This document shows positions 33,657 through 45,689 of a stretch of 64,000 nt of DNA, one piece after another. A program made the translations under genes and the position numbers. Every line of letters begins with the position of its first letter. Positions within the stretch are counted from its first letter, which is position 1. A model generated the notes under the pieces. The model ran no database searches, was not told where the DNA came from, and saw nothing but the letters and a program-made list of their open reading frames with translations. Source of the DNA: Isoetes taiwanensis (Eukaryota; Streptophyta; Lycopodiopsida; Isoetales; Isoetaceae); contig JAJEKV010000028.1 of assembly GCA_021234155.1 (NCBI GenBank), positions 4,736,567 through 4,800,566 of the forward strand, in the 5' to 3' direction.

Positions 33657-36315
33657 TGGGCTGCCTTACAGGACCTGGATGTCACTCAGTTCGGCGCAGT
33701 TCCTTATCAAGCCAACATGCATCGCCTCACCAATATTGCCAAGTCCCATGACACTTTTGTAAAATTTCTGTGGTGCAAATTGCTTGGGTATTCTATCAAG
33801 AACACCCATATCAATAAACCGTTCTACAATGTTGTTATCACGACCATCCGCTCCACTCACCATATTGATTGGCCCCAAATGATGTTCTTCAGACTCCTTC
33901 ATGAAGTGGATCGCATTAGGGCTGCCCCCTCCTCCATCTTTGAAGCCTCCGTGGGTGGCCATCTTCAAGCCCTTATCTGTCATTACCTTCCTCATCCTGG
34001 GTCCCCTTCCACATCTCGTACCACCACTCATCAATCTTTTCATTCCCTTCCTCCAAACCAACAAGCTGAAACTTCACGCCCTTCTTCTCCTGGTCATGTT
34101 CAACACAACGCCACGCATGTCACTGTCTCCTCTTCCTCCACATAAACCATGCCCTCCACTTCTCATCATATTTCTCAGACATCCCAGACAAGGCAACAAC
34201 AAGGCCCCGCACCTCCACATCCTCGCCAGCTCCTGTATCAATATCAGCAGGATGTTCAGGCTGTTGTCCTCAAGTTACAAGAATCCCAAGAAGTTCTCAT
34301 GAATGGAGTTCAAGCGTCCCTGGAGGCATCGGATGCTGTTCACAGAGATCTTCAAGCTGCCAACACGCAGGTTCAGACCCTGGAAGACAAACTTCAAGAA
34401 AAGCACGAGGCTCTTACAGGCCCGTGAGGATCTCAAAATTGCACAAGAACAGAACAGCCTGCTTGCTGATCAACAGGCTCACAGTCCACCATTCAGGAAT
34501 TGCTGGAGCACGTCAAAGCCAAGGATAACCTCCTGGGCGACAAGGATAAAGACCTTGCCAAACTTAACACCATGTATACAGAGCTTTCTCAAAGTTACCG
34601 CACTCAAGTCCATGACCTTGCAGAACGAGATGCTCGCATCACCTCCTTAGAAGATCAGCTTTCCACGCTGACCAGTCAGCTCACGCCTCTCCAGGATCAA
34701 CTTACGGAGGCTAAGAAACAGAAAATCATTGATGATGCAGAGATTGCCATGCTTCGCCTCCATACTCCTGGGCAATCCTCTTCCCATGGCACGCTCTCTC
34801 AGAAACGGGTCCGTGATCAGTCACGTCTTCTGCTAGAAAAGGAGAACCGGATCCGCGACCTTGAACATCAGTTTCAGCAAGCTGTTCAATCTGCCGAAGA
34901 GGCCCAAACTAAACAAGAGGGCTACATTAATATCGCTCTCCACATGTCTGTGGATTTCGCTACTCCTTCCAGTTACCTGGATTATGTGGTTGCCCGCCGC
35001 CACCTCTTTCTTCTGAAGTGGTACGCGGCAGATGTTCAGGTTGATGCCCAGATGCGCAGTGAGGATTTTCTCCGGATTTGGCCCGACCTTTCAGTTGAAG
35101 ACAAAGGTTTACTCTGTGCCCTCTTAGTCTGTGAAGACCCTGATTTGATCACCTTCAGAGTTGTTCAGCCGATGGCGTACATCTTTCATGACTTCTATCT
35201 GGCTGATACGCAAGACAAATTCCTAGATGGGCCACATCGAAACTTTCAGGGCAACCCACAGGCTCACTGGTTGTTATTGGATACCAATCCGTATCTCAAA
35301 GATCATGATCGGAATCACACTCTTAATCAGGAGTACATGCCAGAGCTTGCTCATCATTTACCTCTATGGCAAGCCGAAACGCTGGAACAGGTGCGGAAGA
35401 ATCTTGCGCATCCTGAGGATCTTCCATTTGCCCAAATTTATATGCAGCACTTAGCAGGCTACAATCAACTGCGTGCCCTTCTGGATAGCAAGACAATACC
35501 CACGGGTTGGGATAGTCCTCCTGTCTATACTCAGCTCTCTGCTTCTGATTGGGACCAGTGGTGCCGTGCTCTTGATCCAGACCTTGTTCGTGAATTCAGC
35601 GAGCAGGCTCAGCAGCCCACGCCCACGGGCATGGCTCCCTCTCCATATGCTTCACTGGGTGTCCCTCCATGCCCCAGATTTCTCACCTCCGACTGGCGTC
35701 TTCCCTTTTGGACGAAGGTCCTGGAAGGCCACGCTGGGTGGACTCCTCCTCAGATCTCGACGGATCTCCGGTGGGATCCCCGTTTTGTCCGACGCTCCAA
35801 TTGGGAGGATGGTGCCACCTTAGACCACATTGCAAATTGGATCTATATTGCCAATGAGCGTGGTTGACAAAAGCCTGCTGATGCTGTTCATGGCCTTGAT
35901 GCTTTCTTGCAGCATGTCGCCACCTCACCAGACCCTTCCGTTCACCGCTCAAAGCGCTTACGGTCTTTGCTCTCAAAGTGCGTCTGGTAAGCTTCGTTAA
36001 ATCGGCAGCGTCCCCATCTTTTATTACAACCCGAATGCCGGTCCGGTGCCTTCGATCTTCGGACATGCCTTCTCATGGAGTGCCGCCGTTCGTTCGCGAG
36101 GCCCATCGCGCCCTTGAAGACATGGTACGCTCAGGATTTCTCCTTGACGCTCATCCTGCACTTGGGCTTAACACTCCAGAAGCTCTTCAAGTACATCAGG
36201 ATCTCATTGGCAATTATCACAATGGCGCCCGTCCTCATTCCCGTGAGGATCACTTTCAAACTGCTGGATTCCCGCCCTCGGAAACACTTCCTCTTTTTCT
36301 TCACTCACGAGGTGT
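33657..36315 (+). pseudogene. Extra sense ORF after pol, main part
   Basis: Continues the ORF begun at 23518 in the same register: a globular part (DLDVTQFGAVPYQANMHRL, DTFVKFLWCKLLGYSI, IDWPQMMFFRLLHEVDRIR), a Ser/Pro/His-rich linker, a stop at 34143, then a coiled coil (34200-34900; QAANTQVQTLEDKLQEKHE, ITSLEDQLSTLTSQLTPLQD) with a frameshift near 34426-34500. The 455-codon frame 34500-35867 ends in a Trp-rich globular region (LDYVVARRHLFLLKWYAADV, WIYIANERG). Frames to 36315 are weaker. Over 900 codons in all, with no signal peptide or membrane segment, so not an envelope protein. Its place is that of extra ORFs in Tat elements; its function is unknown. Confidence 0.7.
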
Positions 36316-36320
36316 CGTTT

Positions 36321-36329
36321 GGTGGGGGG
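36321..36329 (+). promoter_or_regulatory. Polypurine tract of the Tat-like element
   Basis: GGTGGGGGG ends directly before the TG of the 3' LTR, as needed for plus-strand DNA priming. It is short and has one T. Confidence 0.7.
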
Positions 36330-36918
36330 TGTTAGTCTATGCGTTCGTGCAGGACTATTCATGCATACGACGGACCAAGTCAAGGCCAAGGATCCACAAC
36401 CAGGCACAGATCAGTCGTCAAAGGCCCCGCAGAAGGCCAAGCAGACCACGCAGTCAAAGGCCACGCCTGCCGTCAAGAGGAGGCGCTCAGACAAGTGACG
36501 GCCTGTCACCCTTCAAGGCCGCGTCGGCGTGATTTTAGGCATTTCAAGAGGCAATCGCCAAAGATTCTCAGAATCAGGCCTCCTTCCGAGAGTCGGCACC
36601 GAAATCAGTCAGAGTGTCTATATTGGACCAAAGGCCATTGTACTATATATATGAGTAGAGCTAGCACATGAGTTTTAGATGAGTTTTGAGTCTTGTCTCA
36701 CTTCAGTTTTCTCTTGATTGCGAGAGTTCATGTATCTTCATTGACATCAAGGAAGTAGTTCTCATTATTGTCTCATTTGTTCTCTTTTGCTTTCTTCTCT
36801 CTTTTCCCTTGTTCCTTTTGCAAATCCCGCGTGACATAGCTCCCGGATTCTCCTGTTAGATCCAAGGGTCCTCACAGAGGGCTGTCTGGCAGGAGTTCCC
36901 GAACCCAGACCCCAAACA
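36330..36918 (+). repeat. 3' LTR of the Tat-like gypsy element
   Basis: 589 bp, TGTTAG to CAAACA, matching the 5' LTR at 4019-4618 throughout. Followed by GGGCT, the presumed altered copy of the GGGTT target site. Confidence 0.93.
36643..36652 (+). promoter_or_regulatory. TATA box of the 3' LTR
   Basis: CTATATATAT at the position equivalent to 4338-4347; it could drive transcription into the flanking DNA. Confidence 0.55.
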
Positions 36919-37065
36919 GGGCTGGCATAGTGGGGGTTCTGGCGGCTTGCCAAACCATGTCCAAATAAAGTGGGAGGTGATCTGAGTCGACCTCCTCATC
37001 CCACCGTCTTGGGGGTAGATAGAAAATGTTTTTATTTTTTTTGCACTTTGGCATGATTCCCAAGA
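36919..37065 (-). mobile_element. LINE copy 1, 5' remnant with endonuclease end
   Basis: On the minus strand this short piece reads FYLPPRRWDEEVDSDHLPLY, then LDMVWQAARTPTMP. SDHLPL is the SDH box at the C-terminal end of APE-type LINE endonucleases. It joins, across the gypsy element, to the LINE at 1359-4018. Beyond about 37020-37065 the sequence becomes AT-rich with no LINE coding, so the copy was 5'-truncated within its endonuclease, a usual result of incomplete reverse transcription. Confidence 0.72.
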
Positions 37066-38328
37066 ACTAAAAAATGAAGGTCAATATAAGATCTTTTTTT
37101 TAAATTCTTTTTTTTTTCATATGGAATCTTTTTTGATGCTCTAAGACATGAAGGAATCTTTTTTGCAAAAGGATTATTTGGCTCAACTCAACATGGGGCA
37201 AAATATGATGAAGTGGCAAATTGGTATGGTGAGTTGGCAAATGGAGGATGGCATGGCAACATGGGATGATGATGTGTCAAACAAGTTGGCAAATTGTCTT
37301 CTTTCTAGTCAAAACATTTGGTGAGGTGGAAATGATGTGTGTGACATGTGTGAGATGATGTGGATGCATTGGTGATGATGTGGCACAATGTGATGATGAC
37401 ATGTCCCCTTAATCTGCAGCTTTTACATTCAAATGCTCAAGTCATTATGTAGGTTTAAACATGTCATTGTGTGCAATGCTCTTCTATGCTGCCATAGCAT
37501 GGTAGCATCATGCTAAAAAAAGGAAGCAGGCTGGTCTGCCAGCCTCTTAAAGCTAAAGAATATCTCTATTGTCTTCAAATACTTGCCTTAGATGGGAAGG
37601 TGATAGGCAACATGGGTACCTTGTATGGAGCAAAAGTCAAGAATTCATGGTATTGGACAACAAATGAAGGATGATGATGGCATGGCTTGTGAACCTGCAT
37701 GACAAGTGATCATTAGAATTAACTCATTGACACTGCCTTGTGGAATTGTGTAGACAATTTGATATAGTGCAGGGATTTGTAAAAAAGGAAGAGAGTCTCG
37801 ATCACAACCCACATTATGCCACGTGGCCTAGATCTAGACCTTAAAATTGCAATGAAAGGGTTTAGTAAATGTAACCTTTCATAGACTATGCCACGTGGTA
37901 TAATTTGGACCATCCAAAATCAAATTACTGGAGGAGACCAAATGGTACAAAGATTGCTACGTGGCAATCTACCCCCTATATTTTAATAGAAGGTACCATG
38001 TGGATTTTAAAGGGTGCAAGGATGCCATGTCGTATTAAAAGGCACCGAATGTACGAATAGAGTAGGAATGCTATGCCTCTTTGCGGGATGCTTTCTGAGA
38101 TGCTATGTCCCCACATGCCTCTGTCCAGGTTTGCATATTCATTTCTATTCGACTTTGAAGCCCACATATGTGGCATTGCTTTTAGAGAATGAAAAGCTTG
38201 GAGTGCATTCTGAGATGCAATATCAATTTTGATTTGAGAAATACGAAGCCATTCTCATACTAAATTGGCTTAAAATTAGGTCGTTTCTAACTTCTAAAAC
38301 AAGGGCCCCTTTTGCTTCCGGTTCTCTT
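37066..38328. other. Featureless AT-rich DNA
   Basis: Low-complexity stretches of TGGCA, GATGATG and TGGCAAAT words at 37190-37400; no coding frame with family resemblance. ACGTGGCA-type words occur at 37800-37990 but do not form an array. Confidence 0.5.
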
Positions 38329-38490
38329 CTTTTAATCTTAAAAGGGTACAAAAAGCAGTTTTGGTGCGGTTGCCCTATCATTTGATGCAGACATTTTCAC
38401 AAACAAAAACATCAATCTGGGCAGATGAAGCTAATTTCTTAAAAAAGAGGTAATTTTTTATTTAAATATTGAAATAGATGGAATGAATTT
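38329..38490 (+). repeat. Direct repeat, copy 1 of a pair
   Basis: Shares GGGACATTTTCACAAACAAA-type blocks, GCAGTTTTG and AGGTAATTTTTTAT-like words with 38820-38985, in the same order. Identity is roughly 75-80 percent by eye. Confidence 0.75.
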
Positions 38491-38819
38491 GTCTGGGTAG
38501 GGAGCAACATTCATTTCTTTCTCCCAACATATAGATAAAGATGGAGCAAGATGCGCTTCTCTTGAGAAAGTTACCCTCAAAGTTGCCAAAAGACATAAAG
38601 CTGCAAGATACCACTTAATCGTTTTGCTGCCACAATGAAGGTTTTTGGGAAAACAGCCATGCATGTGACATATACAAAAATTTGCTTCGCTACCTTACAT
38701 GCCATGGCCATGAGCATGTTCATGATGCAAACGAAGTTGCCCTATCTATCTTACCGGAAGAATCTACCTTCAAAGATAATATGTAGTATGACAGATGCTT
38801 AGCTAGCTTCCGTTTCTGT

Positions 38820-38985
38820 TCTGAAAAAAGTGAAAAGTGCAAAAGGCAGTTTTGATGGGGTTATCCTACCATTTTATGGGGACATTTTCACAAACAAAAA
38901 ATATTGTCTGCACGGGGGAAATTGATTACCTAGGAAAGAGAGATAATTTCTTATCTGAAAATATAACCAGATGGAAATAGGGGTC
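38820..38985 (+). repeat. Direct repeat, copy 2 of a pair
   Basis: Second copy, 490 bases downstream. DNA between and after the copies (38491-38819, 38986-39797) shows no gene. Confidence 0.75.
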
Positions 38986-39797
38986 ATTTTGAGTTATGGG
39001 CACAATTTTGCATAGAGCCTTTCAAATCTTCTGTTCCATGTCAATGTCAAAGCTATTAAGAGTATTGGAAAGCTTTCTAGAGCGAAATATTTACATCCAT
39101 ATTTAGTTTTACAGGCTAATCACTTGCTAAAGCTCCCCTAAATGATTTGCAAGAAATGGATATAATAGAAGCTTCTAAAAACTTAAACGATTATTTTAAC
39201 AAGTTTATAAGTGGATGTGATTATGGTATAGCACTGTCGAGTAGATGAAGCTACATACTTGTGCATTGTTTAGAAGATGTAGATCTAGATCTGGATCTAA
39301 TGATAATCAAGGGTGCATTTGCATGAAGGGTGGTGGATGTCATAAGGGCTAGAGTTCTAGTTGCTGGGCTATAAGGCAGTTATTGGGTAAGGCACTTATT
39401 GGATTTAACGTTGCCGTTACATTAGAACAAATAACATAGGTCAATTTTGTCACTCATAGCTATTTCTTCTTCTTTTTTCTTTAGTCTTTATTTACTAAAT
39501 GCGCCATTGAACAGTGGCAGAGGTTAAATTGATTGTATATTTGAGAGCCACACGAACTGAACTTGCAAATCAATTGTTGAGTGTGGTGTTGCTCTTTTCA
39601 ATTAGCAGGCAAGTAAATGCTTACATATGTCCATATATGTTGGAAATGCTACAATGATAAGCATTCTTTGTGTAATATTTGCAATAAAGTTGTGCCATAG
39701 AAGGGTGTTAAAGAACGCCATTTGTGAATCTCCCTTGCTTAAACTTCCTGATGCCTCAAAATCTTTTCAAGCTTATATAAGCATTACAAAATGAGCC

Positions 39798-41450
39798 ATA
39801 GGGGTAGCTTTGCTGCGGGAAAGCATGATCCTCACCGTTGCAAGTAAAATCTGGTCAGATAGAGAAATTAGGTACTCTAGACTCGAGAAAAGTGCAGCTG
39901 CTCTTATATTTCTAATAGAGAGACAAGGTCACATCTTTAAAAATAGTGAGATTCAAGTCATGATGAGGCAAGATCCCATGTCACTGCTTTTTGCTAAAAA
40001 TCCACACGAAGTTAAGATATATAAATGGGCTTGCAAAGTCCAGACCTACAATTTGAGTGTAAAAGTAATCAAAACAATTGATGATCCTGGTGCATATCTT
40101 CCTTATGCTCTCTTTAAGCATGAGGACCAAGAAGGTTTGGAAGAATTTGAAAACAATGACAATACTAACTTGGTGGTTTTTTACATGGGAGAAGCAGGTT
40201 GGCAAGAGGAAATTAAAAGGTATCTGGAGTCTGGAGAGCCGCCTCAAGAACTGAATGCCAGCCAGCAAAGAAGATTCAGAGGAAAATGCAGCAAATTTAG
40301 ACTTATAAATGAGATTTTGTGTAGCATTGACAAAGAGGGAGTATTAATGAGGTGTGTGGACAAAGAAGAGGCAGATTTGGTTATGGAAGCTTGTCATGAT
40401 GGACTATGTGGAGGGCACTATGCAGCTGACATAACAGCCAAGGAAATCTTGAGGTCTGGATACTTTGGCCCACGCTTTACAAAGACTGCTATGAGAAGAT
40501 TAGGAGTTGTCATACGTGCCAAATATTTGGCAAAAGAATTTTGCAACCAGCACGTCTCACAGCTATAACTTCCCCTGCACCATTCCAGGTTTGGGGGTTG
40601 GACTTCATTGGCTCTATAGACCCACCCTCTTCTGCTCAACATGAATATGTGCTTGTGGCCACAGACTATTTCACAAAATGGGCTGAGGCAGCACCTCTGA
40701 GGCAAGCTAATGCTTTGACTACACCAAGTTTCTTACATGAAAATATATGTGCCAGGTTTGATATTTCCTTCAAACTGATATCTGATAGAGGCAGTAAATT
40801 CATTAATGAGGTCATTGCAACATTGCTAACCACACTTAAGGTTAAGCATGTGAAAAGTCCCTCTTATTACCCCCAAGGGAGCAGGCAGAATCCACCAACA
40901 AAGTTCTCAAATCAATTATGTAGAAGACTATAGATATTTCTAAAAGAGATTGGCATGTAAGTTACATGATGCATTATGGGCCTATAGGACCACTGTCAAA
41001 ACAGCTACCATGCACACACCCTTCAGTCTGGTGTATGGAATAGAATCAGTTGTTCCAATAGAGCTTGAATTACCATCTTTAAGGTTGGCACACAAAATTA
41101 ACTTGGAAATGGAAGAAGCACTCAAAGATAGATTTGCCAGGTTGCTGCAATTGGAGGAATAAAGATTTGAAGCTGAAAATGCCATTTTGTTGAAGAAAGC
41201 AAAAGATATAGCAGCTTTCAAGGCTGCTCATAAACTTCAGGGCACTCTCAAGAATGGTGAATTAGTGCTGAAGTGGAACAAAGCCAAAGAGAAAGTAGCC
41301 AGCAAGTTTGAGAATTTGTGGGAAGGACCATTTGAAGTTGTTGGTGCAGCAGGCAAAGATTCCTATTGGCTAAGGTCACTGATTGATGGAAATGAACTGC
41401 TCAACCCTATCAACATTTTGCATCTCAAGAGGTATTGGCAACAACATGTT
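39798..41450 (+). pseudogene. Second Ty3/gypsy pol fragment (RNase H, integrase)
   Basis: RNase H-like start (REIRYSRLEKSAAALIFLIE, then IYKWACKVQTYNLSV) with the usual third acidic position apparently lost (VMMRQDP). Then the integrase zinc domain HDGLCGGHYAADITAKEI, the core with GLDFIGSIDPP and LISDRGSKFINE, and a damaged PQGSRQNPPTK where the Glu-bearing box should be. After a shift near 40925-40950 come [20 protein letters not shown], an open segment to 41159, and the GPY-like end WEGPFEVVGA to about 41450. Gag, protease and RT are missing and no LTR was found, so it is a truncated copy. It differs from the Tat-like element in sequence. Confidence 0.88.
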
Positions 41451-42716
41451 ACCTTAATTTTAATAAGTATACTTCAGAGTTAATTATTAGATTGCTGTAG
41501 GTTTGTTCTTGCTGCAATAGAATAGTTCGCTTTTCCAAGAAGCTTAAATAGTTTAAGTAGTGAGCAGTCTAAAAGTTGATTTAGTTCAGTCAAGTTTGGT
41601 TTATTTCAAGTAGAAAAAGAACAAAGCAAAACTCTTCAAGTGCACACAGAAGTGCAGTATTAAAGATCATTTGAGAGCAGTATGCAAGTTGTCAAATCCA
41701 AGGATTCAAGCTTAACAAGCACATGGCTTCCATGCAGGAGCATTTTCCATGCATTATTCCCATCTGTATTCAAAATCATGCATTATTCCCATCTGCCTTC
41801 ATAATTCATTTCATTAAGTTGCTGACATCCCTTCTATAACAACAACTCAAGTTATGCTAACAGATTCTTGTCATTTACAGGACCATCAGCAAAGAACTTA
41901 TATAGTCATCAGTTCATAAGTTGACCAGAATTAACAGATCCTTTTAATCCGTTTGATCGGGGCGGAGAGACAGACAGACCCTTTTAATCCGTTTGTTTTA
42001 ACTAGATCAGCCTGATTTGGCAGGAAAATAAAACCGAAGGGTACAACACAATTTATCAATCTGTTTGCAGAAGAAAAATGATCATGGTCAATCTCGGAAT
42101 CAAGTTGCTGTACAGACTGGGGTTTGTATTGCAAAAGCCAATCGGATATCCGTTTGAATGAAATCAAGTTTTGGAGCTCGAAATCAAAGGTTTTGTGATG
42201 GTTGTACTACAAACCCAATCCGGAGATCTAATTTACTTCAATGAGAAAATGGAACAGGATACAAACTAAGTTTTTGAGGTCGGACATGGATTTTACACAA
42301 AGCCCAATTGGACGGAGCAGGATATATGCTGTTCCGAGCTAGAAATCAAGTTTTGGAGATTGGATGCGGATTTTACACAAAACCCAATTGGATGATCAGT
42401 TTAGAACGGAGGAAACTACCATCTTCAGGCTAAAATAAATTTCTCAGAAGGACAGAAAACGACCAGGAGGACCTTGAAATCAACTGGTCGACGTCGGAAA
42501 CACATAACTCAATTCCAAATCAATCAAGGTCAATAAGGAGGGGCAATTAATGAATGATGAGAGGAAGAATTTACAAAAACTGAAGGATGGATGCAACGCA
42601 ACAATGAATAAAAAAGAAGGAATAGAATTGAATGAAAACCTGGATAAGAAAGGTGGATGTCGGAGCTGCGGAGAGAATTTTCGGTGGATGAAGGAGTAGT
42701 GATAGAGGTATCTATG
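41451..42716. other. Intergenic DNA with short repeats
   Basis: CTTTTAATCCGTTTG is duplicated at 41939 and 41981 beside GGGGCGGAGAGACAGACAG, a phrase echoed at 43288-43330. GGATTTTACACAAA(G/A)CCCAATTGG occurs at about 42290 and 42369. No gene. Confidence 0.5.
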
Positions 42717-43093
42717 CTGGGAAGAGTGGCGAGAGCGAGCGATCCTCTGGCAACCAAATCCTCTGAATAGGTATTTGTTGGCTTCTAAACCCTCTGCAAT
42801 TGCAACAATTTGGGCATCCTTTAATGTCTCCCAGTTTCCAAAGCACACAAAAAGACACTACCCTCTGCTTTATCTTCCAACCATTCTAAGCAATGCATAT
42901 GTCCATTTTTGTTGGCCTTAAACACAGCAGCATCTGAGAGCCTTTCTAGCGATACGTGACGATCCAAAACAGGGGATGCGCTAAAGGTCCTACAACAAAA
43001 ATTGGCACGCGCACAACAAAAATTGGCACGCGCACGTCTTTTTGCTTCTAGCATGTGCTCTGATATCTTGACATCTCCGAAATCTCCCTTCAT
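42717..43093 (-). pseudogene. UDP-glycosyltransferase gene fragment
   Basis: Minus-strand remnant of a family-1 plant glycosyltransferase, which moves sugar from a UDP-sugar to small molecules. It shows SPVLDRHVSLERLSD, CLEWLEDKAEGSVFLC and, after a one-frame shift near 42850, FGNWETLKDAQIVAIAEGLE, the usual block just before the PSPG sugar-donor box, which is missing. A 21-base perfect tandem duplication (42992-43012 and 43013-43033) inserts seven codons (repeated RANFCC). Neither the N-terminal acceptor domain nor the PSPG box is present. A decayed host gene piece, or one carried by a transposon. Confidence 0.8.
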
Positions 43094-44345
43094 AGTTCAC
43101 ACACTTTTGTATTTCTCTGCTGCACCCATGTGCATTCGCATTGAATAGTTTTTTAATTGCCATACATGGCACCCTTTCATTAAAAGGACCCTTTTAATTG
43201 TGACACCTTTTAGCAGTATGCCATGTGGCACACTCTCAGCCATCTATGCAGGCAAAAAGACATTGGGACAATCTCGGCCGTCGATAGGGGCGGAGGGACA
43301 TTGGGACAACCTTGACCGTCAATCGGGCGGACAGACAGACACCACGGTTTTATAATATAAAGATTATGTTCTCTCTCTGTTTCTCCTGGATGCTTGGGAT
43401 TAAGGGTAGATAGAGACCTGAAAAGCTCAGTAGTAGTAGATATGTTTCTAGTTAGAACCTTTAAGACCCAGTAAATGCGGCCTATGTACAAGAGCCCACC
43501 GGGCTGTAGATGCTATGATGCAGTTCAGCACCAAATAACGGTCACAACTAGTGAAGTGGGGGCGGAGCCTTACTGAGCGTGGCTACTAGGGCTCCTACAG
43601 TGTGCTAGACGTATAGTTGGTCACTAAGTGCAGGCCAGGTATGGGTCTGACACCTCTTGGGTCGCAGGATAAGTGCTTATATGGACGTCCTGGACTCGGT
43701 ATAGATTTAGGGGGGTAAGTCGGGTACAGATGCATGTGCACCTGGATGGCGCGTATCCTCTAGCATACCCATGGAACCATTGTGATTCTGGAGGGGATTC
43801 ATCCCTTTCTTTCCTCATTGGGCTGGGGAGATGTAACCAGGAGTAGTCTTATGAGGTAGCTCCATGAGATTACGTCTCCGGAAGGCTACAACCATGCCAT
43901 AGCACGATCAGCCTTGCAAAGTGTGCACAAGAGGGGCGGATGCAGTGAACTACCCTCGCCATTGTTATGTGCCAGCCAATACCATGTCATATCTCTGTCT
44001 GTTGTTATCTGGGGGCCTTGACCGTCAATCAACCCATAAAGTCTGAGCCCAAGGTAGATCCCTTATTTATGGTAGATTTCTTATGTTATATTGGCAATGT
44101 ATTGTTATTTATATGAAAGATGGATGGACCATGTATGATTGCTAGGTGCTAACATATATATATATGCTTCCACTGTATAGGATTCCCATAGAGGGCACGG
44201 GATGAATGACACCTCCGTGTCCACCCAGACACTTGGCCATCCCAAGTGGTCTGAGTTAGACGGAGGGCCCTTCCATGGTGATGTAGTCGCCACAGGAGGG
44301 GAATTCCTTGTATTTGTGCGATGGGAGATTTTGGGAGCGTCACAG
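43094..44345 (+). other. Probable LTR region before a primer-binding site
   Basis: The bases before 44346 should be the end of a 5' LTR (ending GTCACA at about 44344). The left border was not found; a TATAATATAAAG word at 43350 and a TA microsatellite at about 44153-44164 lie in the candidate region. No matching 3' LTR is in the window. Confidence 0.35.
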
Positions 44346-44357
44346 TGGTATCAGAGC
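44346..44357 (+). promoter_or_regulatory. Retrotransposon primer-binding site (tRNA-iMet)
   Basis: TGGTATCAGAGC is the exact 12-base complement of the initiator methionine tRNA 3' end, the classic plant LTR-retrotransposon primer site. One base (G) separates it from the ...CACA expected as LTR end. It may belong to the chromovirus whose gag starts near 50360. Confidence 0.88.
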
Positions 44358-45688
44358 ATGACTTTGGTGGACCACTGGCCATATCCCACTAAATATACAG
44401 TATACAAAAACTTGTACATGCATACCCCACAAACGAGGATCGTTATGTACGGTCCAGATCTTGGAATAAAGGGTAAATATGCCCATCCGACAACTCTCGT
44501 TGCCCGGAGTAACCCCCCGTGTGAATATGCACCCAAACCAAAGGGGGTTTAAGGGGGATTTTAATTAATATGTGTTAAATGCAATGGTTTGTGTTAGTTG
44601 TGTGTTGATTGTTATATTAAAATTTTTTTTGGGCCCTTCGGGCCCTAACTAACGCAAACATAGATAAATGTTATGGGACTAAATATTAATTACTAAAAAG
44701 CACAATAACATCAAGACTGAATGTGATACATTAACGTGATCATATCGCGTCACTTATAAGTGTCACTCGAGTACAAACATGTTAGGAAATGATTATCTAG
44801 TTCCAAAGTAGTAGGAAGACTGTCATGATGATTAGATTTAGTGGGATTCTGGAGTGTCAAATAAAGAGTAATATCCTCCTTAAATGCCATTGTGAGGGAT
44901 TTAGAATATGTTTGCAAGACAAAAGAAATTATAAATCATAAACAATTAAGAGAAGTCTTGAAGAAGAAATACAAATATGATGCAAAACATATAATAAGAT
45001 GGTACATGGAAATTATATAGAAAGGCAAAGATGAAAAAATCATATGCTTCCAACATGCAAATAAGAATGTTGAGAAGCTACAAACTTAATATGCTATGAT
45101 TACAAGGCAGCAATGGAAATGGAAAGGGAGGCCACGAGACTTACATGATGCTTGTACGATTCGCGGCAATTTGCCAGGCAAATCATATGCTCCAAAATCT
45201 CCAATTACAAAATTTTCAAAAAGAATTTTGATGAACCCTAGGTTTAAAACTAACATGTTTGAACATCATTTGATCAACTCTAAGATGAAAGGCTTTTTCA
45301 GAACCGAGCATTTGCCATGGTAGAAGAAAGAGAGTGAGAGTTTGAGAGATCAGTAGTACTGTTTCAAAGAAGGATTAAGGAAGAATCCATGTCTTCAATA
45401 GATCCGACCATGTCAACATCCCAAGGGCCATCGGAATTGATCATGTTAAGCATCATGTTATTATGGTAGCCATAGTCGCAAGTCCGCATAGCTGAAAAGT
45501 GGCACCGACTCATTTTCCATTTTGCATGCTTGGCCTTTTACCGCAGGATGTGATCACGTTAATGCACTCCTTGGGGCTGCATAAGGGCTCTTGGAGGCGC
45601 ATATAAGCCGCCGAGGAGAAATCAAATATCTACCTGGATTGATCTTATAGAAAAGTGCCCAAGATTTGCGGACATAGCTTCAGCTCCT
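44358..45688. other. Post-primer-site leader DNA, no gene
   Basis: Contains a perfect hairpin GGGCCCTTCGGGCCC at 44631-44645 after eight T residues. AT-rich beyond, without a recognisable frame. Confidence 0.5.
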
Positions 45689-45689
45689 G

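Larger units (their letters stand above)
4019..36918 (+). mobile_element. Nested Ty3/gypsy retrotransposon, Tat-like
   Basis: A complete but dead LTR retrotransposon with three other transposons inside it. It starts with TGTTAG and ends with CAAACA; the flanking five bases are GGGTT (4014-4018) and GGGCT (36919-36923), an imperfect target duplication. Order: 5' LTR, gag, protease, RT, RNase H, integrase, antisense ORF, long extra sense ORF, polypurine tract, 3' LTR. The DGGS protease motif, the integrase with a GPY-type end and no chromodomain, and extra ORFs after pol fit the Tat lineage of plant Ty3/gypsy elements (family knowledge). Without the insertions at 5287-15152, 19794-21940 and 23845-33656 it is about 11 kb. 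It integrated into a LINE. No TGG-starting primer-binding site is visible right after the 5' LTR. Confidence 0.92.
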
